A stretch of DNA of 64,000 nt. It comes from Spinellus fusiger. Its lineage: Eukaryota; Mucoromycota; Mucoromycetes; Mucorales; Phycomycetaceae. Shown here piece by piece: positions 47,586 to 58,810 of this stretch (positions are counted from its first letter, which is position 1; every line of letters begins with the position of its first letter). The DNA lies in the NCBI GenBank assembly GCA_025094145.1, contig JALLLS010000009.1, positions 496,001 through 560,000 on the forward strand. Direction: 5' to 3'. The position numbers and the translations under genes are program-made. The notes beneath the pieces are model-generated. The model made no database searches and was not told where the DNA came from. It saw only the letters and a list, made by a program, of their open reading frames with translations.

Positions 47586-48445
47586 TTGTTTGAGAGATAT
47601 GTTCCTGTAGATTCACGGCTTTGTAATGTATTTTTGTTCAAGGCTCTCTTTCTTTCTTTTCTCTATGAGTATTCTTGTTTCCTATGCCAGGCACCATCTC
47701 TAGTCCTGCCTTCTAATTCTACTGTAGGGTGGTTGGAATCAGTGCTAATGAAAGACATCTTCAATAGAATAAAGACAGACAGACAGACACAGTGGTCATG
47801 TTAGTCTATTTCCATGATGGATAACAAGAATTCCTTTCTAATGACCATGGAGTTGAAACAAACACTTTCAAACTTTCAAGGAGTATTGCCCTTTCTAATG
47901 AACTTTATTCGTTTCTCAGAAAGATATCCTTGATGATAAAGTAGATACAATGCCAGTGGTCTAGATCGACACCTAGATAGATGGATAGGTGTGAACATTA
48001 GCCCATACATTTAGATTGAGGGTGAACTCTATATCCCTACTTTATATAAAATTGGAAATGCTCCTGTCTACACAGCAGCCGATCCTTTCCGTGAGATCTT
48101 TCCACAAGTCTGGGAGAACTCCTCACTTGATTCACCCAACACATCAAGTCGGCCTCTGATTCCTATGGTCTTCTTTACTGCAGCCGATGAAAAGAAAAGA
48201 AAAGAAAAGAAAAACATAAAGTGATTCCATCAACCATTGACTATCTTAATAGCATGTATGTCTGTCCCATTGAAAAGAAGTGGTATTTCTTAGGGCATTT
48301 TTTCTAGGAGAGAAGCCCTATTGATCTCCCAACACATTGGCACACTATGACATTTGTTACCCATGTCACCAGTCAACTTATTGCACTCTATTCTTCAAAT
48401 CCTGAATGGACATGCATACTACTTGTACTTGTTGCTGAATGAGTT
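47586..48445 (+). pseudogene. Possible decayed or intron-split gene, unassigned
   Basis: Several protein-like pieces lie in order on the plus strand but do not form one frame: APSLVLPSNSTVGWLESVLM (about 47690), FLMTMELKQTLSNFQGVLPF (47835), APVYTAADPFREIFPQVWE (48065), IPSTIDYLNSMYVCPIEKKW (48225) and DLPTHWHTMTFVTHVTSQLI then ALYSSNPEW (48320). In-frame stops occur between them, and an A-rich simple repeat (AAAAG)n breaks the sequence at about 48188-48213. I do not recognise the family. It could be a real gene with introns I failed to place, or a relic. Confidence 0.3.
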
Positions 48446-48926
48446 TGAAAGATGGACACACCTCTACAAAGGCACAAACGAATTATTATTATTTTATTCA
48501 GTAGCAATTACAATATGAATAGAAGCACATCATGCTATAAGATACATCTCGTTTACTAATTACTATGATCCAATAATGTTACAGTTCTCAATAGAAGAGA
48601 ACCAGTCCATAACATGAATATGCTAGACTTGATGTTGTGCTCCATAACACATAGGCTTCTTTTTATATATAAATATATATATTCTCTAGTAGTATTTTAT
48701 GGCCTGTTCATTGGAAGGGAAGATTGTTTACCATTCTATCTGTTCATTAAGAATGTGTCTGAGCTCCCATCCCATCCCATGTAAAAGTATAGGACAAAGG
48801 CCTCACTCATGTATGATTCTTGTTTGACATTATTAGAACAGTGCATTTAATAAGACGATGGAGAATTAGTATGATAAATAGTTTATATTACTACCCACAG
48901 ATTGATTCCCAGTGCAGCCACCATTG

Positions 48927-49072
48927 CTGCTACTAGGCTGATGGCTGCTACTGCTACTAGGCTGATGGCTGCTACTGCTACTAGGATAATAGCTGCTACT
49001 GCTACTAGGATGATGGCTGCTACTGCTACTAGGATAATAGCTACTACTGCTACTAGGATGATGACTGCTAAT
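48927..49072. repeat. 24-bp minisatellite, about six copies
   Basis: The unit GGCTGCTACTGCTACTAGGA plus TGAT repeats about six times with variants at a few positions (CTGATG, ATAATA). Both strands stay open through it (Ala/Thr-rich on plus, Val/Ala/Ile-rich on minus) only because the unit is a multiple of three. No gene is attached. Confidence 0.85.
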
Positions 49073-49310
49073 ATCACTACTACTACTAACCCACCCTCTT
49101 TTCTTTTGCCCTACTCTACTCCACCATTATAAAAATGAGTTTAATATAAATATGTTCACAAACTATTTACATGAGCGACTCCTACAACGGTGGATTGTGT
49201 ATCACTCACAGTAAATGTAAACTAAATACGATGCAAAAGAAAGTAAGGTACAATGAAGAGGGGGAGGGGGAGGATAATAAAGCTAAAAAGTAGAAAACAG
49301 TAAGAATGAG

Positions 49311-50873
49311 CTATCTTGCACGTTTAGGCTCGGGATAAGCATAGGGAATGGATCTCTTTTGGCCTCTTTCTTCCTCATGATCGGGTATTTCCGGCATTAA
49401 AAGTGCACCATCTCCAGGGAATTTGTACACAAAGGGAAGAGCCTTTTCACTGTCTACGGGGGAGGCCGAGGAGAGCTCACTTTCTACTGTCTCGTACTAA
49501 CTGTTACTTGTTGTTCTTTTTTCACAAGAAGGAGACCTACTTTATCCAGTGCAGGTATATCCATTGTGCTGAGTGTCATTTGAATGAACTCTCTCATGTT
49601 CTTCTCAAAGGTCTCCAAAGGATATCGTTGTGCCAGTCGTTCAAAGTGCTGTCTGAGAGTGTCTCCTTCCTGTAGAACAAGAAACTACCATAGATCCATG
49701 TAAGTAGCCATCGATGGATATTAACAGGCACAGACACAGACACAGACAGACTACCTCTTTCTCTCTCTCGCGCACTTGGGTCTTGAACAAATACATTGTG
49801 CGTGTCTTGGGGAATAACAAATGATGGTCTGCTGCTCTTACACCCCACACATCCTCCTCCTCCTCCTCTTCTTCGTCAGCCTCAGCCTCCTCAGCCTCCT
49901 CTGCCTCAGCCTCCTCCTCCACCACCACCTCTGCTCCCTCTGCCTCTTCCTCTGCCTCCTCCTCATCTTCCACATCACCATAGGAGAATATCTCAAAGAT
50001 AGGTTCCAGTCCAGCCTGACCATCACACAGATAGCTCTCTATGCCTGCCTGTGTCAACAGTTCCAGAAACAAATCATACCAGCGAGGAGGCATTCCTCCG
50101 CCCATCACTTTTTGACCGGCAAATGTAAGGGGTGTACAGTCCTCATCTTCTCCTGTCTCTAATGTATGTCTTAGCATGTCAGCACTTGTCTTGAGAAAAG
50201 TTGGGATGGCTTCAATCAATCCTGCAGGAGGACAATGACGTTCATACTGTGCTGATGTTGCCATCTCTGACGGTTGCTGTTGCTGTTGCTGTTCATGCGG
50301 TTGACATCCATGGCACTGATCAAGACGATGGCGGCGACAGAAAGAAGGTTTGACAGGCACAGAAAACAACTGATGGCGTCGTTTAATGTCATAGGTCTCT
50401 TCATGGGTTTCCAATACAGATGCCATATGAGCATGTCTCTTTCTGCGAGTGGAGTTGTGGGCAATAGCATACCCAGTACAGGTTGCATCGAGCCGACCAA
50501 ACACAAGATTGGTCAGTTGGCAGAGGTGGAGTCTTTGTTCAAAGTTGGCATCGGTTTGGAAAGAAGGCTTTGTGTTTTGACGGCTAGAGAGAATCCCTGC
50601 TATCATGGATTCTACAGCATTCTTGTCCTGTTCTGCCTTGTTGCCGATATCTGTCCAGCGCTGTTTGCGGCTCTCCAAGGAGTCCTTGTCAAGAGGAAGC
50701 GACAGTTCTAGTAATTCCACATAGGCTTGTTTGAGTCTGGACTGAATAGAAAGATAGAGCAAGTAGTCTAGGATGATTTTGTTGGTAGAAGAGGCTTTGG
50801 GTTGGCTTTTGGTAAAGAGGAGGTTGTTATTGAGCCTTGTGCCTGTTGGAGGAGAAATGGCTTGTGTTTTCAT
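49311..50873 (-). CDS. Acidic, NLS-bearing protein of unknown function
   Basis: Three exons (50873-49755, 49669-49537, 49486-49311) join to 475 residues. The N-terminal half is mostly helical: NKIILDYLLYLSIQSRLKQA, then a Cys/His-poor segment, FGRLDATCTGYAIAHN. It is followed by a basic His/Cys run (RRKRHAH; CRRHRLDQCHGC) and a Gln stretch. Two long Glu tracts (residues about 310-370) make the middle very acidic. The C-terminal part has EGDTLRQHFERLAQRYPLETFEKNMREF and ends with the basic PEPKRAR, a probable nuclear signal. I do not recognise a family. A nuclear or chromatin role is inferred from composition only. The frame is open upstream to 51053, but that extension is low-complexity (FSFSFSF) and looks like 5' UTR. 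Confidence 0.7.
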
Positions 50874-51400
50874 CACCACCGAGTTGCTATGGATACAGTA
50901 GGAACACAGCAGGAACACAGCAGGAACACTGTTTGTGGTAGAGAAAGAGAAAGAGAAAGAGAAAGAGGAACAAGGCACAGAGGGAGGGGGATGTTGGTGT
51001 TGAAAGATCCGATCAAAGATTGACCCTCCCTTGTCATTCCGAGTAGCAGTCACTGCTGGCTATGGTGTTCTCCGCTGTCTGTCATTTTGTGAGACAAAAA
51101 AATTAAGTCATTTCAATGCACTCTTTTCCACTCTCTTTCCCACTCTTTCCCAGTTCCTCATTTAACGAGAGACTGCATTTGTCACTTATCCAACACAAAC
51201 AACCGTCCTTGGAACATTAATAATAATAAATAATCACTTTAAAAGAGAGAATGAGAGAGAATGGGAATGGGAATGAGAATGAGAGGGAGAATATTTATAT
51301 AGAAAGAGGAGAGAAAACAATAATGTATGCTAATGAATGCATAGCAAGTAAAAAGTAAGCACTGATGATGAAACACGAATGTATGAGTGACAATGAAACA

Positions 51401-52493
51401 CTAATTTATGCACTGCTTTGAAGGTGAGAAGAGATCAATGGGGTCTTTTTTTGGGACATTCCTTGGGGTATTTTCCACAGTACTCCCCACAGTACTCTCC
51501 ATTGATTTTAATCGAGGAACAAGATATTGCTCGGTCCATGCCATAGACAGGCTCTGGTATAGACTCCATGGTGTGGTGAGGGAGACAATAGAGTGGACAA
51601 GTGTAATGACCGCAGCAAACAGCCGCAGTGTACGTAGAAATGTCCATGGCACCAGGCCCTTTTGAACAGGTTTCAATGAAATAAAATAGAGACAGGAGTG
51701 GATAAAGTTGCCAACATGGAGTAAAAGTGTACAGAGCTTGTCGTATTCCTTCTCCGTTGTATGCAAGTCCTCCAACTCATCAGAAGACGCAAAAGAAGTC
51801 ACAAAAGAAGTCACTGGGGATTCTGGGAGGTATTCCAGCTGTTCAATGGTGGGGTTAAATCGTACAGACAGGGTGGATTCAGAGGGGCCTCTTGACCACA
51901 GATTGGAGTGTGACCGTGACTTGGACTGTGACTTGAAACGTGGATTGGAGTGTGACCATGGAGGAGAGGTGGATTTTAGGACTGGTTTTAAACCTCCTCC
52001 ACAGGAAGAAAGTGGGACGGCTGTTGCTGTTGCTGTGACTGTTGCTGTTGTGGCTGTTGTGGCTGTTGTGGCTGTGTAGAGGGGTCCATAGAGCCCTACA
52101 ATGACAGTGGATCAGTATTCGATAAGGAGCCAAACCCCATTCCCCCTTTTGGATCTCATGGTCACCTACATGTAATATCAGATGCCTTTTGCCTAACACA
52201 ATTAGTGCACGTCTTTCCCATTGTCTTTACCAATTCACACAAGACGGGTCAATCAATGCATTTTCCCTTCCAAGGACATGTGTGCACTTTTTGGCCATCT
52301 GCCTCCACAGAGCATTCTGGTACCGCATGAGCTTGTTGTGCTCAATAGAACGCAGGTGACGCTGCTTTGGACTGTGGGCTGACAGTTGGGTGCTGTTCTT
52401 TAGTGTCTGCTCACGTGCTGCTCTGTGAGTATGGATGAGCTCCTCAGGCAGCCAATCATAGGTGAGGTAATCGACACAGATACGCGCCTTCAT
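51401..52493 (-). CDS. AreA/DUF1752 N-terminal-domain protein (Reg1-like)
   Basis: Three exons (52493-52231, 52192-52170, 52095-51401) join to 326 residues. The first 105 residues match the domain shared by the N-terminus of fungal AreA and by Reg1/Hex2-type PP1 regulators (DUF1752, PF08550): CVDYLTYDW, a basic helix, YQNALWRQMAKK, PSCVNWQKASDITWLYGPLY (family pattern: N..WR.WAK... LNWLKDCDVTWLYGPL). The WLYGPL part exists only after splicing through a 23-nt microexon. The middle is Ser/Arg/Thr-rich. The C-terminal third has a helical, partly hydrophobic region (LLLHVGNFIHSCLYFISL...LFAAVITLVHSIVSL). There is no GATA zinc finger, so it is not AreA itself. A regulatory role in nutrient or carbon signalling is inferred. 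Confidence 0.78.
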
Positions 52494-52793
52494 AAGAGAA
52501 AGGGGAAAAAGTAACCAGCCCTTATATTTATAGACTCATCTAAAGAGCAGTGCCTGCCTATCACCTGTTGAAGATGCACAGACCGCGTCGTACGATTCAG
52601 CCAATCACAGTGATTGCTTGTGTTTGATAGGGACTGGACTCTGAATGTGACGGTGTCTCTTATGGCTTTTTCCGAAAATGTTCCGGGTGTCTTTTTTCTT
52701 TTTTATCTTCCCCAAGAATAAAACAAAAATGAACGACTGTTGCCACTCATTCCCAGGATAGCTCCGACACTACCCTGCCCACAGCTACACAGG

Positions 52794-52881
52794 AGGGCAT
52801 GACCTGTCCTACACAGCAGGGCATGACCTGTCCTATAGAAGAAGGGCATGACCTGTCCTACACAAGAAGGGCATGACCTGT
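52794..52881. repeat. 26-29-bp minisatellite, four copies
   Basis: GGGCATGACCTGTCCTA followed by a short variable spacer (CACAGCA, TAGAAGAA, CACAAGAA) occurs four times head to tail. The 17-bp core is essentially identical between copies; only the spacers differ. Confidence 0.85.
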
Positions 52882-53275
52882 CTATGAGTGCATTATTGTT
52901 GGAGACAGGAGGGTGTCAGAAAAGTCTCACTGCTCCTCTTCCAAGAAAAGCAGTCTCTTTTCTTCTTCCTTCTGATGGGTGGTGTGTGTATGTGTGTGTG
53001 TGTGTGTGTGTGAGTTGTCTTTTTTCTTTCCTTCCCTGGGAAATTGAGTCAAGGTGAATAAGAAAAGGAAAGGAGTCCATGTGACTGTGGGTTCTCTGTT
53101 CTATTGGGCTCTGTTAGAAAAGAGCGGGAATCCCATCTTTCCGAGCAAGTTATATAAATGTGTATGGGATATGTGTATCTTTTCCCTTCCATCTCCTTGG
53201 TGTGGGGTGTGTATTTGCTATTATTAATTATTAAGATGAGAAGTCTCTTTATCCCACACTGCACGTCACTCTTTT

Positions 53276-53335
53276 GCTGGATTGGATTGGACTGGATTGG
53301 ATTGGATTGGACTGGACTGGACTGGACTGGAGTAG
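53276..53335. repeat. Pentanucleotide tract, ATTGG/ACTGG
   Basis: About twelve head-to-tail pentamers alternate between ATTGG and ACTGG. The CCAAT motif, the complement of ATTGG, is thereby present several times on the minus strand, which could be incidental. Confidence 0.8.
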
Positions 53336-53604
53336 ACTAGACTGAACTGGTATGCAAATGCACTGTCCCTACTGCAAAGGTAGACGACCACAACACTATC
53401 ACTTGCATTGAGTGTCCTAGAGAGATGTGACTGTGGCTGTAGGCAGATATAAACTACCCCACAGCCACTTGCTATAGTTGACTTCCCGCCATTGCCTCCA
53501 ATGTGCTTTGATTCTCTCTAATGGCCCAAGCTAAACTCCCTCACTAGTTCACAAAGCATATCCTTATTGAATGATCATAAAAGAAGCAGAAAGAAAAAGG
53601 GGGG

Positions 53605-53688
53605 GTTATTACTAGTGTTATTACTAGTGTTATTACTAGTGTTATTACTAGTGTTATTACTAGTGTTATTACTAGTGTTATTATTATA
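53605..53688. repeat. 12-bp minisatellite, seven identical copies
   Basis: GTTATTACTAGT repeats seven times with no difference. Each unit contains ACTAGT, a palindrome. The array ends in TTATTATAAA. Confidence 0.9.
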
Positions 53689-53948
53689 AACTGACTTGGG
53701 TTGAGCATAGCCACTTTATTGTAAAAGAAAAAAAAAGAAAAAAAAAGACTCTACAACGCGCATTTGTACCTTTTATTTGTGCAAAGAAGAGAGTAGAAAA
53801 GGCAGAAAAGGCAAAAAAGGCAGAAAAGTGTGACCCCTCTTCTTTCCTCTCTCTCTCCCCTTCCCTCTCACACCATGGCGCCCAATCATATCACAGCCCA
53901 CGCACCAGGACAAAATAGTGTGACGGCGTGTCTCTTTCTTCCACTACT

Positions 53949-54655
53949 ATGGCTCTTGAATCCCACGCCAAGCAGACACGACCCCGCGATGCACGTATTA
54001 TTGCCCTTATCCTCCAGTCACTAGGAGTAGAGGACTATGACCCCAAAGTAGTTCATCAATTGCTGGAGTTTGCTCATCGTAAGAAAAGAAAAAAAGAAAA
54101 AAAGAAAAACAGCAGCAGCAGCAGCAGAACAGTCTTAATGACAGATGTACAGGCTACACAACCGATGTGTTTCAGGATGCGCTTGTGTATGCTGAACATG
54201 CAGCCAAGGCAGATGTAGACTTGGAGGATATCCAGCTGGCCATTCAAGGGCGTGTCAACCACTCCTTCACCACTCCACCACCCAAAGAGGTATTCAGTTC
54301 AGTGCCTATTGCTGCATAAATAAGAGAGCTAAAACAGAAGGACGTCAGTTCTTGTTGGAGCTGGCCCAAGAGAAGAACAAGACACCTCTGCCGTTGATAC
54401 CTGAGAAGTATGGCATTCGACTCCCAGCAGAGAAACACTGCCTGACTGGACTCCACTTTTCCATTGTCCCTGATGTGAGTGCTGTTCTCTAATGACAACT
54501 TACCCTAGACACCTCACTAGGCACCTTCTCGTCTCTCGGCAGATACTGCTCTTGAGTCTCCTCATCTTGGTGCAATGGAGGAGGAGGAGGAGGCTACAGA
54601 GACAAAGACCAAGCGCAGTCGTGATAGAGTAGAAGACGATGACTATGACTTTTAA
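53949..54655 (+). CDS. TAF9: TFIID/SAGA subunit TAF9
   Basis: Four exons (53949-54078, 54153-54289, 54349-54474, 54521-54655) give 175 residues. A histone H3-like fold fills about residues 12-95: PRDARIIALILQSLGVEDYDPKV, VHQLLEFAHRYTTDV, DALVYAEHA, ADVDLEDIQLAIQGR. It is followed by the TAF9 signature SFTTPPPKEFLLELAQEKN and TPLPLIPEKYGIRLP. The tail is acidic with a KTKRSR signal and ends DDDYDF. TAF9 pairs with TAF6 in TFIID and SAGA to support RNA polymerase II initiation. The first intron begins with an A-rich run and includes a (CAG)n tract. The start ATG is chosen for its fit with family length. Confidence 0.95.
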
Positions 54656-55189
54656 ATAAGCAAGTCCTGTTGTCCTGTCTATTGCTCTACCTTCTACCTT
54701 CTACTCTACTCTACTCTACTCTACTCTAGAATGACTGAAAAATCACCTTTTAAGAAGGGCCACTCTGGCTATTTGATTCGTTGATGGATAATGCACAGTC
54801 GCCCTCATTGAATTTATTATTTGATATTTGTTGGGAAACTTAGTGATAAAAGGGAAAAGACTTGTTTCTATTGTATGAAGCACCTTTTCTTTCTCAATAG
54901 TGTTAGGCCAACACAGTATATCGGATGGATATTCAGAATAGTACATTTGTGGGGAATAGGACAAAACAAAAGATGGAAGATGATTGGGTATTTATTGCCT
55001 GTTGATGGCTGTGATTGTGAGTGTGATTGTGGGTGTGATTGTAATAATCTAGTAGAACAAGGAGTAGAAGAAGAGATTCTCCTTTTATGGAGATAAGAGA
55101 GAGAGAGAGAGATACGCCTTGCCAAGAAATAACCCCCTTGCCCCCCTTTTCACCCCGTCTATCTGTAAAAATCAAGTCACTTCTTTATC

Positions 55190-56085
55190 ATGTTGGCCTC
55201 GATTAAGCAGTGGTACATCAAAATGCCTCCCATTACACGGGCCTTGGTGACATTATCAGTCGCGGTCACTCTTGGGCCTGCACTGGGACTAGTAAAGTCT
55301 TCTACAGTGGTGTTGGACTGGAGGGCTCTGTCCCGTGGAGAAGTACCTCATCCTACCTTACTGTTCTTCTGCACATGGAACAGAAACAGCAGCAAGAACA
55401 AGAATAAATGAATAGAAAGAAAGACACTGATGTTTGTTCTTAGCTGTGGCGGTTGGTGACGCCCTTTTTTGTCCAGCGGCTGGGCCTTGGTACTCTTCTA
55501 GGCACTTACTACCTGTACAGACACTCCTTGGAGTTGGAGAAGGACAGTCCTACACCAGAGGAGTATGGTCAGTACTACCTGGTGACGGGGCTCCTTCAAC
55601 TGGTAAGGCACCTTTTGTCTTTCTTTGGGAGGAGGGATGTAGGTGGGAGTGGATGGACCCTAAAAGAGTGACGCTGTGCTTAGGTGGCGGCACGTCTGCT
55701 GGGCCTTACTGTGCTCACCCAGAGCCTCACCATGTCCGTAGCCTCGTTATGGGGAAGACACTACCGCCTTAGAAAAGTCCCCTTTGTCCTTGGTTTGCAG
55801 GTGGAGGCACAGTATCTGCCATGGGTTCTGTTTGCCTCTGACTTGTTCACCAGTGGCTTTTCCCTTGCCTCTCTTGTGGGCATTGGCTCTTGCCATGCCT
55901 ACTTTTATCTCCAGCACCTCCCCAGAGACGGTGGGTGGGAGAGAGTGCGTCTCCTGTGGCATGCCAGGTCGCGTTTCCTGGCGCGTTCCTTGGCGCGTTC
56001 CCTGGAGTCTCTCCAGCCCCCTCCACCCACACACCCACGACACTCTCCCTCCAACCCATCCCCGCGTCTCTCTCTTTCTCTCTGA
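55190..56085 (+). CDS. Derlin (Der1-like), ER-associated degradation
   Basis: Three exons (55190-55342, 55444-55602, 55684-56085) give 237 residues. It has the derlin plan: WYIKMPPITRALVTLSVAVTL (family: PP.TR...), then the WR motif in GELWRLVTPFFVQ, YYLYRHSLELE, a mid-protein helix, SLTMSVASLWGRHYR, and the conserved VEAQYLPWVLFASDLF and LVGIGSCHAYFYLQ. Derlins are rhomboid pseudoproteases of the ER membrane that work with Hrd1 and Cdc48 to move misfolded proteins out. The GxxxG of rhomboids is only partly kept. The last 45 residues (Arg/Ala then Pro/His/Ser-rich) are unusual and low-complexity; an unrecognised intron or early stop there cannot be excluded. Confidence 0.88.
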
Positions 56086-56365
56086 ACATGAATAAAATAA
56101 AAGGTGTGGCTACGTCATCATCTTTCTCCTCGGGGGCCTGCAAAATCTTTATTTTTTATCTCTATTTTCTATTTTCCATTGGACATGGCCATTAGGAAGC
56201 CAGTCAACAAAACTTTCATTATTGTTTTTACAGCACCGCACCTGAGCTGCGTTTTTTTATTTTTTTTTATTTTTTTTTATTTTTTTTATTTTGGCCTATC
56301 CCCTTGCCTGCCCTTTTTTTTTTTTTTCCTCTTCCCCCCCCCCTCTCCCTCTCCCTGCTCTTCCA

Positions 56366-57817
56366 ATGTTCTCTAGGATTGCCTCTCAAACTACGAGACG
56401 TGCTGTTCGTCAGGTCATTCAGCCTAGTGTGCAGGTAGGGTGCACGGACAGGAAACAAAAAACCAACTAACTCTTGGACGTGTATGCTACTCTAGGCTCG
56501 CTATGCCTCTACAAAGCCCAGTGCTGCTGATGTAAGGGTGTCCTCTCGTTCTACCCTTGTTTCATGTACTCACTGTTGTGTTGATTAGAACACAGTCCAG
56601 ATAGCCTCTGTCTCTGCTGCTATTGTTGGTGCTACTGGTTTTGCCTATGCTATGGCCAGCAACAGTGTGCACGCCAACATGGCAGATGAAGGTCTCCATG
56701 CTCCCAAGCACCCTTGGTACCATAGCAGTCCCTTCCATACCTATGACCACGCTGCGTAAGTCTTTTTCTTTCTTTCTTTCTTTCTCTTTCTTTTAAATAA
56801 ATAAAGAAAAAGAAAAAAAGAAAGAAAGAGGAGAGAAGAGAAGAGAGAGTCTCTAGCTCACAGTCCCTGACTCTGCGTTGTAATAGCATCCGTCGTGGTT
56901 ACCAGGTCTACAAAGAAGTGTGCTCTGCCTGCCACTCCCTTGAGCGCATTGCCTGGAGAAATCTGATAGATGTGTCTCACACAGAAGATGAAGTCAAGGC
57001 ATTGGCCGAGGAAGTCGAGTACGAAGATGGACCCAATGAAGCAGGCGACATGTTCCAAAGACCAGGAAAGGTAGGCTGGATCCCACACCTCCAAACGCCC
57101 CCTCCTCTTGGAAGGGGTTGCTGGTCTCTGTGTCCTTTGCTTTGTGTCTTTAACTGCTTGACTTCTTAGCCCTCTGACTACATGCCCAAGCCTTATCCCA
57201 ACAACGAGGCAGCCCGCTCAGCCAATGCTGGTGCCTTGCCCCCAGATCTGTCCCTGATGGCCGTGGCGCGTCACGGTGGTGCTGTAAGAATAAGAAAACA
57301 ACAACACGACAATAAGCGAGGAAACTGATAAAAAGGCGGGATGTGTGTGTGTGTGTAGGACTATGTCTTTGCTCTTTTGACAGGTTACATGGATCCCCCT
57401 GGTGGTGTGGAAGTGCGTGAGGGTCTCAACTATAACCCCTACTTCCCCGGTGGTGCTATTGCCATGGCCCGTGTTCTGTTTGATGGCGTGGTAGAGTATG
57501 AGGACGGCACTCCTGCCACCACCACCCAGATGGCAAGAGATGTGTCTACTTTCCTCTCCTGGGCTGCTGAGCCAGAGCACGATGAGCGTAAGAAGATGGG
57601 CATGAAGATGACTGCTGTGTTGACTACCTTGACCCTTCTGTCTATCTGGCTTAAGCGCTTCAAGTGGGCTCCCATCAAGAACAGAAAGATTGTCTACAAG
57701 TAAGTCTTCTTCTTGTGAAAAAAGAGAGAGTGTGTGTGTGGATAAAGGGACTCACTGACTCTTATTGCTATCTTTACCATCTTTATTATTACTATTTATT
57801 CTAGCCCTCCCAAGTAG
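56366..57817 (+). CDS. CYT1: Cytochrome c1, complex III
   Basis: Seven exons (56366-56434, 56496-56531, 56589-56755, 56887-57070, 57170-57283, 57359-57699, 57805-57817) give 307 residues. A mitochondrial presequence ([16 protein letters not shown]) and a hydrophobic sorting segment ([15 protein letters not shown]) precede the haem domain. The haem c site is CSACH at residues 103-107 within [44 protein letters not shown] and [11 protein letters not shown] (the axial Met region) follow. A C-terminal anchor ([16 protein letters not shown]) precedes the NPPK end encoded by a 13-nt last exon. It carries electrons from the Rieske protein to cytochrome c on the intermembrane side. Confidence 0.97.
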
Positions 57818-58774
57818 ATAATTATGTTTTGTTGAAAAAAATAATAATGAAAAAGAAAGACAAAAAGACATCTTCCTATTTAATTCTACTTGTTTTTTCT
57901 TTCTTTCTTGCTCTCTTTGTTTATGGATCGATGGGTCCATGTGTAGATACGTACCATAACTACATAGTAAACAACTGTGACTGCAGTTAGAATAGGAAAT
58001 GGAGGGTGGGGTGGATGATAAAGAGTCAAATGATACAAAATGTGCTGCTAGATGACTACGGAGAGCGTGATATACCTATTGATAGTGTTGAATAGCATGG
58101 GTGTAGGGATAGGTGACGGTCTATTCTATAAACTACACAGTTTAAATGACTCTTAGATGGACTCCATTCGATCACTCGGTTAAGCACTCCCAATCAGATA
58201 CAAAAATATAATAAATATAATAAATATAATAAATAAAAGAATAGCATGCTTAGGTGTGGGTGGTGGGGTATAGTGAGAGTAGGCAAGGTTTGTTTTTGCC
58301 TAGGCAGAGTTAAGGTTTGTCATGCTGGCATATCTTGAAACTTGGCTGTAAAAGACTGGCCAAGGTAAAAACGGAATGGGGTAAAGTGTCTTTTGGGTCA
58401 TGCTAACAAAACAAAGACAAGGATACAGATTAAGAATACAAACGTGCTTCTTTAGTGATTCCAACCCAATGGTGCATGCCACATGAATGCATACAAAGAC
58501 AGGCAGGCATCCTTATGAGGGAATGTCTGTTCTATTGTGTTCTGCTCATTATATCTTACATCTTTGGCTTGAATATTATATGAATGATACACCATCTCTC
58601 TTTCTTTGCAGAGGAATATAGCATTGCGTTGTTGATGTGCCTATAAATATATTTATATTCAAGAGAGTAGAATAGAATAATAACTATAAAAGTAGAGTCT
58701 AGCACTTTTCCTATATAAAATACACTCTCAAATATCAACTATTGGTCATTCACTTGGATAATAAATAGTCATTC

Positions 58775-58810
<36 letters not shown>

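Larger units (their letters stand above)
52494..53948. other. Intergenic region packed with four kinds of tandem repeat
   Basis: No gene is supported. In about 1 kb it holds a 26-29-bp minisatellite (52794-52881), a TG run (52986-53011), a pentamer tract (53276-53335) and a 12-bp minisatellite (53605-53688). A-rich and AGGCA-type runs follow near 53725-53830. The last 100 bp are the TAF9 promoter and leader. Confidence 0.7.

Noticed and set aside
48883..49132. Ala/Thr-rich and Val/Ala/Ile-rich ORFs on both strands
   Set aside because: They are products of the 24-bp minisatellite; no start context, no flanking coding sequence.
51708..52079. 123-codon plus-strand ORF ending in Val/Ala repeats
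   Set aside because: It lies opposite the AreA-domain gene, and its end is the complement of the CAACAG-type repeat.
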